Shown here: positions 1-5,275 of the stretch, one piece after another | Layout: each line of letters opens with the position of its first letter | Numbering within the stretch: position 1 is the first letter of the stretch | NCBI GenBank assembly: GCA_015222965.1 | Contig: JADFWF010000271.1 | Coordinates: 1-11,677, forward strand | Length of the DNA: 11,677 nt | Reading direction: 5' to 3' | Origin: Pseudomonadota bacterium | GTDB lineage: Bacteria; Pseudomonadota; Gammaproteobacteria; SZUA-229 | Program-made: the position numbers and the translations under genes | The notes under the pieces: model-generated | What the model saw: only the letters and a program-made list of their open reading frames with translations | The model's database searches: none | Told to the model about the DNA's origin: nothing

Positions 1-374
1 ACGACGGCAGCATCTTTAGCTGCACCATCAACAGCTTCTGAAAGCGCAAAACAGTTTGCGTCATTGGCGATGCGGATTTCTCTCTGCAATAGATCCTGTA
101 GATCAGTAAAGACAGGTTTGCCATTCATACACACCGAGTTGGAGTTTCGTAGCAGACCAGTAGCCGGGGATAAGGCACCGGGGGTACAGATTCCGATACT
201 GCCTTTTTCACCAGCACCTGACTCGATCTGTTTTATTAAGTCTACGATACTATGTAGCGTACCCTGATAATCACCCTGCGGCGTGGCTACGCGATGACGA
301 AATAGTTCTTCGCCCGCCTCTGATAAAGCGATGCCTTCAATTTTTGTACCACCGAGATCAATACCGATACGCAT
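1..374 (-). CDS. ROK-family sugar kinase, Mak (fructokinase)-like, 3' end beyond the window
   Basis: ATP-dependent hexose kinase of the ROK family; the closest resemblance I recall is E. coli Mak, a cytoplasmic fructokinase/mannokinase. Only the first 124 codons are present. The start ATG is at 374-372 and the protein begins MRIGIDLGGTKIEGIALSE, with the phosphate-binding DLGGTK loop at residues 6-11. GICTPGALSP follows at 61-70, and IANDANCFALSE at 102-113 contains the expected catalytic Asp105. The order and spacing match the N-terminal half of ROK kinases. No strong Shine-Dalgarno precedes the ATG. It lies 84 bases downstream of the adenosyltransferase gene on the same strand, separated by an AT-rich inverted repeat, so co-transcription with the B12 genes is possible but not shown. 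The exact sugar cannot be told from this half; glucokinase or N-acetylglucosamine kinase are alternatives. Confidence 0.88.
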   Translation of the reverse strand, partial: MRIGIDLGGTKIEGIALSEAGEELFRHRVATPQGDYQGTLHSIVDLIKQIESGAGEKGSIGICTPGALSPATGLLRNSNSVCMNGKPVFTDLQDLLQREIRIANDANCFALSEAVDGAAKDAAV

Positions 375-385
375 AATTAAAGCAG

Positions 386-472
386 TGAATAATGAATAAT
401 TAATAGTGAACAATTAAAAGCAAAAAACATATCCGGACCAATTATAACTTTATATTCATTATTCATTATTCA
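386..472. repeat. AT-rich inverted repeat made of TGAATAA heptamers
   Basis: The arm at 386-405 (TGAATAATGAATAATTAATA) matches the reverse complement of 453-472 at 19 of 20 positions, with a 47-base spacer. Both arms consist of tandem TGAATAA heptamers. The right arm overlaps the last codons of the adenosyltransferase gene and supplies its stop. The stem is almost pure A/T and no U-tract follows it, so it is not a normal intrinsic terminator. It may be a small non-autonomous repeat or a slippage-generated simple repeat. Confidence 0.75.
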
Positions 473-1010
473 TTATTACTGATTCCCAGTAAGTCTCGTC
501 CATGCCTTGCTGCTTACTGATAGCGCGAGCCAGCACAAACAACAAATCAGACAAACGGTTAATATAAGCCATAAGATTACTGTTTAGATTATCTTTCTTA
601 TTCAAGCAGACTAACGAGCGTTCAACACGACGGCAGATGGACCGTGCTACATGACAGTGCGAAGCCGCCAACCCGCCACCAGGTAAGATAAATTCTTTTA
701 GCGGTGCCAGAGAATCATTTAACTCGTCCAGTGACTGTTCTAGCGCGACAACGTCTTCCTGCTTTATCAGCGGTTCATTCATGGTAAGTTCAGCACCCAC
801 GTTAAACAGGTCATTCTGGATCGACTTGACCAGCTTTTCAAAAGCCTCAGGTGCATGACAGGCAACCACGGCAAGCTGACTATTTAACTCGTCAACATCA
901 CCGATGGCATGAACCAGCAGATCATCTTTTGCTACGCGTGAACCATCAGCCATGCCTGTATCACCAGCATCACCTGTCCGTGTATATATTTTTGATAGTC
1001 GATTTCCCAT
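459..1010 (-). CDS. PduO-type ATP:cob(I)alamin adenosyltransferase
   Basis: Transfers the adenosyl group of ATP to cob(I)alamin to make coenzyme B12, in the cytoplasm; PduO/MMAB enzymes are trimers. The 183-residue protein carries the family signatures in order. These are the N-terminal ATP-binding segment YTRTGDAGDTGM (9-20), GDVDELNSQLA (37-47), FILPGG (107-112), RSICRRVERS (123-132) and YINRLSDLLFVLAR (149-162). Length is normal for the family. The ATG at 1010 lies 14 bases after the tonB-like stop, which suggests translation within the same message; no clear Shine-Dalgarno is visible. Its position third in a riboswitch-led operon fits salvage: imported cobalamin is converted to its active form. 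The last residues (ESVIMNNE) are encoded inside the TGAATAA repeat, so the extreme C-terminus is probably not conserved. It is often annotated cobO or yvqK, but it belongs to the PduO fold and not the CobA/CobO fold. Confidence 0.95.
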   Translation of the reverse strand: MGNRLSKIYTRTGDAGDTGMADGSRVAKDDLLVHAIGDVDELNSQLAVVACHAPEAFEKLVKSIQNDLFNVGAELTMNEPLIKQEDVVALEQSLDELNDSLAPLKEFILPGGGLAASHCHVARSICRRVERSLVCLNKKDNLNSNLMAYINRLSDLLFVLARAISKQQGMDETYWESVIMNNE

Positions 1011-1024
1011 AGCGGTGAATTGAG

Positions 1025-1744
1025 TTAAAGAAGATCAAACTCGATATCAACCTGAAACTCTTCCGCATGCTCGAGGTATTCCCGTGCGACAGTAAAAGGC
1101 TCGATATGTTTTACGGCTGATAATGCGGCACGGTCAAGCGCCGCTGCTTGACTCGATACGACCAGATGTGTGTTTTCGATCTGGCCATCCGGATGCAACA
1201 CAAATGCAACCGTAGCTATCCCTTCTCGACGCTGTCTTCGCGCCAGGTAAGGATACTCTTTATTGTCGCTGATGCGCCGGTGCAACAACTCAAGTATGGC
1301 GTGCTGCTGCTGCGAAGCATTTGTTGATTGCGCTATTGAGGCAGCACTCTCATTATCATCGCTGTTCAACTGTACAGGCTCAAAATCGTGCTGCAGCTCA
1401 TCCCTGTTTTTACCAAATAGTGCTTTCTCATCTGGCTCAGCAACAGCGGTAGTTCTCGTACTGTTTAGAGAAGTCAGTATATCCTCAGCAAACTTCTTTT
1501 GCTCCTCACGGATCATGCTTTCAGCTGAAACATCCGCCACCGCTTCCTGTTTACGCGGCACGTCCGCTTCCTTCTGGTCTGACACCAAAGCGGAGCTGAT
1601 CAACTGAATTTCCACGCCATAACCAACGCCTTCATCACGAGTTGTAGCCTGCCCATAAACCAGCAACAATCCCGCGAATGCCACACCATGGACAAGCAGT
1701 GACAGCGAGGTTGTTGCAGTTATAGGTTTTATGGCGTTATCCAT
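1025..1744 (-). CDS. tonB: TonB-family energy transducer, probably dedicated to the B12 receptor
   Basis: Inner-membrane anchored periplasmic protein that transmits proton-motive-force energy from ExbB/ExbD to outer-membrane receptors. The 239 residues comprise a short cytoplasmic N-terminus and one membrane segment (about 13-30). That segment contains an S15-x3-H19 pair matching the SxxxH motif that TonB needs in its membrane helix. A charged and polar periplasmic spacer (about 35-145) follows, then a TonB C-terminal domain (about 148-237) with YPYLARRQRREG at 164-175 and an FVLHPDGQI-type strand. The spacer lacks the usual Pro-Glu/Pro-Lys repeats and is rich in Glu, Asp, Ser and Ala. The gene starts 9 bases after the receptor stop, which supports a dedicated pairing with that receptor. 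No exbB or exbD lies in the window, so it must use ones encoded elsewhere. TolA is a less likely alternative. Confidence 0.9.
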   Translation of the reverse strand: MDNAIKPITATTSLSLLVHGVAFAGLLLVYGQATTRDEGVGYGVEIQLISSALVSDQKEADVPRKQEAVADVSAESMIREEQKKFAEDILTSLNSTRTTAVAEPDEKALFGKNRDELQHDFEPVQLNSDDNESAASIAQSTNASQQQHAILELLHRRISDNKEYPYLARRQRREGIATVAFVLHPDGQIENTHLVVSSQAAALDRAALSAVKHIEPFTVAREYLEHAEEFQVDIEFDLL

Positions 1745-1753
1745 TGCTCTAGG

Positions 1754-3757
1754 TTATCTGAAATTCCATGCCGCTGTCAGCAAAAAGTTGATTTCCGGTG
1801 ATGGATAAAAGGCTTCAGCGGGTGCAAAAAAGGCGTTAGGATCAAAACCTAGCTGTCCAACATCAGAATACTCTTTATTAAGCACATTATTAACGCGGCC
1901 GCTAAAAGTGAAATCACTAACGTTATATTCTGCTTTGATATTGAGCAGACCATAACCTGGAAGCTTGCTTAGAGTATTATCAAAATCGCCCCCTAAGACT
2001 CGATCACTGATGGCAACGACCTCACCAAATACCTGCCAGCTTTTAGATATTGCATAATCGGTACTTATCAATGCCGAATGTTCGGCCACTAAAGGAATAT
2101 TTTTTCCTGTCGCAAAACCACTGGTTACTTCCGCGTCTGTGTAGGTATAACTGGCTGAGAATCCTAAACGCTGGCTTGCTTTCCAGTAACCACTGGTTAT
2201 CAATCCTTTGCGCTCTGTATTATCCAGATTGATGTTTGCCCCAAACCCAACCGTCGGATCGAAAGCAATTTCATTTTCAAGCTTGAGGTTGTAGATGATA
2301 AATTTCGCAGTATTACTGCCTTGCGACCACTCCACTCCTGTTTCTAGCGAGAGACCTTCCTGCGTTTTGAGTTCGATGGGTGTAAATGCTGGCGTATAGG
2401 CTGGCTGTAAAAACTCATCTACTTTTGCAAACCGGTAGTTCTGATCTGCGCGTAACAGAACACGCCAGTTCTCATTGGCTTTAATAGCAAGACCAACTGT
2501 GCCGGCTGTCACGTCATCTTCAATCTGTACGCCTGCCGGATAAACAGCAAACATGCCCGCATCACGTAAATCATTATCTACACTGGCATATCTAACACCA
2601 ACGGTAATGTCTACGATATTTACCGGCATTATTGCCTGTACGTATAGTGAACGTTGCGACTGATCATTAAACTGGTCACCGAATGAGGTGCTTAATTCAT
2701 ATTCGCTTTCAACGGCATCCGCACCGAAAGTCAACATAGTGTTATTCAAGGCCGGAATAAACCCGATAAACCGTGGCGTAAATTCCTGTATCTTACGGTT
2801 CTGTGTGAAATTATCCGTAGAAGGCGGGCTCCCTGCAAAACTAATTCTAAAATCACCATCCGTTTTACGACTGGTAACTTCGCCTTCAAATGACCAGTTA
2901 TTGCTCAGCTCCTGCACTAAACCTATACGTCCAACCGTGGTTTCTGAATTTGAATAATCTGTCGCAAAACTCGGATTAACCTGTGTGCGGTCTGCTGCAA
3001 CTTCACTGGCAAACAATGCCCCCGGTGTATTCAGGTCATTATCGATATACTGTAATTCTGCAAAAACAGAACCACTGCTATAGTCATAACCTAATTTACC
3101 AAAACCATTCAGGTAGGATAATTCATTGTGCTCACGATATTTATCAGACTCTCGCACATCCAGAGAAACACGATAATTGATGCCGTTATCCAGCGCCTGG
3201 GAAGTCATGGCGTGTACGTTAACAGTGTTGTAACTGCCCGCAGAAAGCTTTAACGAATGCCATAATGCACCCGGTTTTCGCGTAATAATATTGATCACGC
3301 CACCAACGGCCTGGTCACCGAATAAGACACCCGCACTGCCCTGTACCACTTCGATCCGCTCCACATCATCGAGCGCGATACTGTTCAGATCGGGTGCACC
3401 GATATCGGGGTTATTTAACCGCCGGCCATCGATCAATATCAGCGTATTAGAACTTGCAGAATCACCGAAACCGCGCATATCAACCGTTGCACGGCTACCA
3501 TCGCCATACAAATCCTTGATCTGCACACCGCCCTGACCACGTAAAACATCAACGATATGTGTGGCCCCACTGTCGTCGATCTGTTTTCGCGTGATAACGG
3601 TGATACTGGCTGGTGTCGTTAACGTGCTCTGTTCAGTACGCGCGGCACTGACAACGACTGCGGGTATTTCTGTTGCTGATGTCTCTGCTTCAGAATGAAC
3701 GGGCAAAGAAATACCCGTTGTAATGGCGAATACGCCAAGAGATAAAAATTTGTTCAT
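1754..3757 (-). CDS. btuB: TonB-dependent outer-membrane receptor, BtuB-like cobalamin transporter
   Basis: Outer-membrane beta-barrel receptor expected to bind cobalamin and take it into the periplasm using TonB. With the ATG at 3757 the protein has 667 residues. These comprise a signal peptide (about 1-24, MNKFLSLGVFAITTG...), a TonB box EIPAVVVSA (30-38), a plug domain (about 45-160, with MRGFGDS, LILIDGRRLNN and VEVVQG-like strands and GGVINIITR at 152-160) and a barrel to the end. The 3757 start is preferred over the in-frame ATG at 3787 because GGAGG (complement of 3763-3767) precedes it by 5 bases and a signal peptide follows directly. Specificity for B12 comes mainly from the cobalamin riboswitch upstream and the adenosyltransferase downstream; the protein alone could also be a siderophore receptor. 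It ends ...AAWNFR, so the aromatic residue usual at the C-terminus is next to last. Confidence 0.93.
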   Translation of the reverse strand: MNKFLSLGVFAITTGISLPVHSEAETSATEIPAVVVSAARTEQSTLTTPASITVITRKQIDDSGATHIVDVLRGQGGVQIKDLYGDGSRATVDMRGFGDSASSNTLILIDGRRLNNPDIGAPDLNSIALDDVERIEVVQGSAGVLFGDQAVGGVINIITRKPGALWHSLKLSAGSYNTVNVHAMTSQALDNGINYRVSLDVRESDKYREHNELSYLNGFGKLGYDYSSGSVFAELQYIDNDLNTPGALFASEVAADRTQVNPSFATDYSNSETTVGRIGLVQELSNNWSFEGEVTSRKTDGDFRISFAGSPPSTDNFTQNRKIQEFTPRFIGFIPALNNTMLTFGADAVESEYELSTSFGDQFNDQSQRSLYVQAIMPVNIVDITVGVRYASVDNDLRDAGMFAVYPAGVQIEDDVTAGTVGLAIKANENWRVLLRADQNYRFAKVDEFLQPAYTPAFTPIELKTQEGLSLETGVEWSQGSNTAKFIIYNLKLENEIAFDPTVGFGANINLDNTERKGLITSGYWKASQRLGFSASYTYTDAEVTSGFATGKNIPLVAEHSALISTDYAISKSWQVFGEVVAISDRVLGGDFDNTLSKLPGYGLLNIKAEYNVSDFTFSGRVNNVLNKEYSDVGQLGFDPNAFFAPAEAFYPSPEINFLLTAAWNFR

Positions 3758-3856
3758 AAGATCCTCCAAAATATATGGAGGCAACAAGGAAAGAGCAGAC
3801 CGGAGATAAAGCAGGACGCTCTATACCATGCCGCCCTCCGCGACTAATGTATGAAT
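3758..3856 (-). promoter_or_regulatory. Riboswitch expression platform with a sequestered btuB ribosome binding site
   Basis: In the minus-strand RNA, CCUCC (complement of 3777-3781) can pair perfectly with the Shine-Dalgarno GGAGG (complement of 3763-3767) across a 9-base loop. This would hide the btuB ribosome binding site. An upstream segment (complement of 3830-3839, GGAGGGCGGC) can instead pair with GUUGCCUCC (complement of 3777-3785), giving nine pairs with one bulged G and two G-U wobbles, which would free the site. No terminator-like U-tract follows the hairpin, so control is probably translational: B12 binding should favour the hidden form. The pairings are read directly from the sequence; the switching order is inference. 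Confidence 0.75.
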
Positions 3857-4058
3857 ACATCTGGCCGGTCTCCGGGCTTATGGTGCATATCAAAGATATC
3901 TGATTCGCTCTCTTCCCACGAAAATACATTCGCAGTGATTAAACAAATCTCACCAATCACCGTTGCGGGGGCAGCGTTGGATTGACCAGCTAACTGGCTC
4001 ACCAACTTCCCGATTATCCTCATCTCAAGACATTGTCCTGATCAGAAGCACCTGATGT
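3857..4058 (-). promoter_or_regulatory. Cobalamin (adenosylcobalamin-type) riboswitch aptamer
   Basis: The minus-strand RNA carries the conserved blocks of the cobalamin riboswitch (Rfam RF00174 family) in the right order. They are GGUGCU (complement of 4047-4052), a GGGAA block (around 4007-4011), the GCUGCCCCCGCAACGGUGA block (around 3959-3976), a GUGGGAAG segment (around 3912-3920) and the B12 box AGCCCGGAGACCGGCC (complement of 3863-3878). ACAUC (4054-4058) can pair with GAUGU (3857-3861) to close helix P1, and this sets the limits. The downstream receptor starts about 100 bases after the B12 box, a normal distance. Binding of coenzyme B12 should lower btuB-tonB-adenosyltransferase expression. 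The large size with long peripheral elements favours the AdoCbl-binding class, but ligand preference cannot be proved from sequence alone. Confidence 0.95.
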
Positions 4059-4190
4059 TGAATATTCAAAATTCAGTGCCATATTACACCTCAATTAGCG
4101 ATAAGATACCCTCCCATTTGGGAGTGAACTTTTTTCGCCCAAAAACGTCATTAAATGTTGAATATAACAATAAGATATTAGTAAACAAAT
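4059..4190. promoter_or_regulatory. Divergent intergenic region between the btuB and moxR operons
   Basis: This AT-rich stretch must hold the promoters of both operons. On the minus strand TAATAT (complement of 4081-4086) is a plausible -10 box about 25 bases before the riboswitch, but no good -35 lies 16-18 bases upstream of it. On the plus strand TAAGAT (4171-4176) is a possible -10 for moxR, also without a recognisable -35. The region holds a 14-base inverted repeat (4111-4124), a perfect 12-base palindrome TTGAATATTCAA (4058-4069), and the second copy of ATGTTGAATAT (4155-4165), whose first copy is at 4055-4065. I could not assign a specific regulator. Confidence 0.5.
4111..4124. repeat. 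Short inverted repeat CTCCCA-TT-TGGGAG, possible operator
   Basis: Six-base perfect arms with a 2-base centre lie between the two divergent operons, 67 bases before the moxR start and upstream of the putative btuB -10. The position suits a regulator binding site acting on one or both promoters. A hairpin role is less likely because a 2-base loop is too tight and the nearest T-run (4129-4135) is not adjacent. Function is inference. Confidence 0.4.
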
Positions 4191-5156
4191 ATGCCCAATC
4201 TGAAATCGATACTTAGTCTCAAGCAGCACGTACAAAATCACATCATCGGCCAGGAAAAGCTGGTCGACCGCCTGCTCATCGCCCTGTTGGCCGATGGCCA
4301 CCTTCTAGTGGAGGGCGCACCCGGCCTGGCCAAGACCAAGGCAATAAAAGTTTTGAGCGATGGCATCGAGAGTGATTTTCACCGAATTCAATTTACACCG
4401 GACCTGCTGCCTGCCGACCTGACCGGCACCGAAGTCTACCGGCCCCAGGATGGCTCCTTTGTCTTTCAACAAGGGCCTTTGTTCCATAACCTGGTACTGG
4501 CAGACGAGATTAACCGCGCACCCGCAAAAGTACAATCTGCGCTGCTGGAAGCTATGGCTGAACGCCAGATCACCGTCGGTAAAACGACCTATCCATTACC
4601 TCAGCTGTTCATGGTGATGGCAACACAGAACCCGATCGAACAGGAAGGCACCTACCCGTTGCCTGAAGCGCAGCTTGACCGTTTTCTGATGCACGTCAGT
4701 ATCGGCTACCCTGACGCCTCTGCTGAAAAAGAGATATTACAACTGGCGCGCGAGGAAGCCAGAAATAGCATTCAAAATGATGTCGTGGTCGAGAAAATCG
4801 CGCAACAGAGTATCTTTGATGCGCGTGATGAAGTTCTGGATGTCCACATGGCGGAAAACCTGGAAGAATATCTATTGCAGCTGGTGCTGGCGACACGCAA
4901 CCCGGCGCCTTACGGTGCGGACCTCGGCAACTGGATATTGTACGGTGCCAGCCCGCGCGCGACCATTGCTCTCGATCGCTGCGCACGCGCACATGCCTGG
5001 CTTGACCAGCGGGACTTCGTCAGCCCGGATGATATACAGGCGATCGCATTTGATGTATTACGCCATCGCATCATCTTAAGTTATGAAGCTGAAGCTGACG
5101 GTGTAACACCCGATAGCTTTATTCAGGAATTGATTGCGCGAGTTGCTGTCCCATAA
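4191..5156 (+). CDS. moxR: MoxR-family AAA+ ATPase
   Basis: Cytoplasmic ATPase that acts as a chaperone-like remodeller, typically of VWA-domain proteins encoded next to it. The 321 residues show a Walker A GAPGLAKT (42-49), Walker B LVLADE (101-106) followed by INRAPAK, sensor 1 in MVMATQNP (Asn147), an arginine finger in EAQLDRF (Arg164), and sensor 2 in GASPRAT (Arg256) within the C-terminal lid. All key residues are intact and the length is normal, so it should be active. The ATG at 4191 begins a typical MoxR N-terminus; no Shine-Dalgarno is visible in the AT-rich leader, so initiation may be weak or near-leaderless. It ends in tandem TAA stops. It is first of six or more plus-strand genes forming a Bat operon, separated from the next gene by 119 bases holding a large palindrome. 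The substrate is unknown. Confidence 0.96.
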   Translation: MPNLKSILSLKQHVQNHIIGQEKLVDRLLIALLADGHLLVEGAPGLAKTKAIKVLSDGIESDFHRIQFTPDLLPADLTGTEVYRPQDGSFVFQQGPLFHNLVLADEINRAPAKVQSALLEAMAERQITVGKTTYPLPQLFMVMATQNPIEQEGTYPLPEAQLDRFLMHVSIGYPDASAEKEILQLAREEARNSIQNDVVVEKIAQQSIFDARDEVLDVHMAENLEEYLLQLVLATRNPAPYGADLGNWILYGASPRATIALDRCARAHAWLDQRDFVSPDDIQAIAFDVLRHRIILSYEAEADGVTPDSFIQELIARVAVP

Positions 5157-5175
5157 TAAACAAAAAGACTAACTG

Positions 5176-5263
5176 TCCACAGATGAACGCAGATGAACGC
5201 AAATTAAAGATAGAAACTAAAAGCTTTTGTTTTTATCTGCGTTCATCTGCGTTCATCTGTGGA
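5176..5263. repeat. Large palindromic intergenic repeat with 26-base perfect arms
   Basis: The left arm 5176-5201 and right arm 5238-5263 are exact reverse complements over 26 bases. Each arm runs from TCCACAG through two tandem AGATGAACGC decamers. The arms continue imperfectly inward around a loop that includes AAAAGCTTTT (5219-5228). As RNA this would form a long hairpin. It resembles intergenic palindromes of the CAGATGAACGCAGAT type that I recall from many environmental bacterial genomes, probably short non-autonomous mobile or REP-like elements; this is from memory. The right arm ends 12 bases before the next start codon and contains the only nearby GGA that could serve as its Shine-Dalgarno. 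Confidence 0.92.
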
Positions 5264-5275
5264 TAAAAAAGTAAC

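Noticed and set aside
386..472. Intrinsic terminator after the adenosyltransferase gene
   Set aside because: The stem is almost only A/T and no U-tract follows it immediately.
1263..1607. 114-codon plus-strand frame opposite tonB (Ser/Cys-rich)
   Set aside because: Low-complexity product opposite a gene with clear TonB domains; no ribosome site or family match.
3758..3787. Upstream in-frame ATG at 3787 as the btuB start, giving 10 extra residues (MLPPYILEDL)
   Set aside because: The extra residues are encoded by the SD-hairpin itself; the ATG at 3757 has GGAGG at proper spacing and begins a standard signal peptide.
3690..3929. Minus-strand open frame of 79 codons across the btuB leader
   Set aside because: It spans the riboswitch 3' part and the start of btuB in another frame; the conserved RNA explains the sequence.
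4111..4135. Intrinsic terminator from the CTCCCA/TGGGAG dyad followed by a T-run
   Set aside because: The loop would be only two bases and the T-run starts several bases after the stem; the place between divergent promoters also argues against it.
5176..5263. CRISPR-like array from the repeated AGATGAACGC units
   Set aside because: The units are directly adjacent decamers within inverted arms, with no regular spacers; this is one palindrome.
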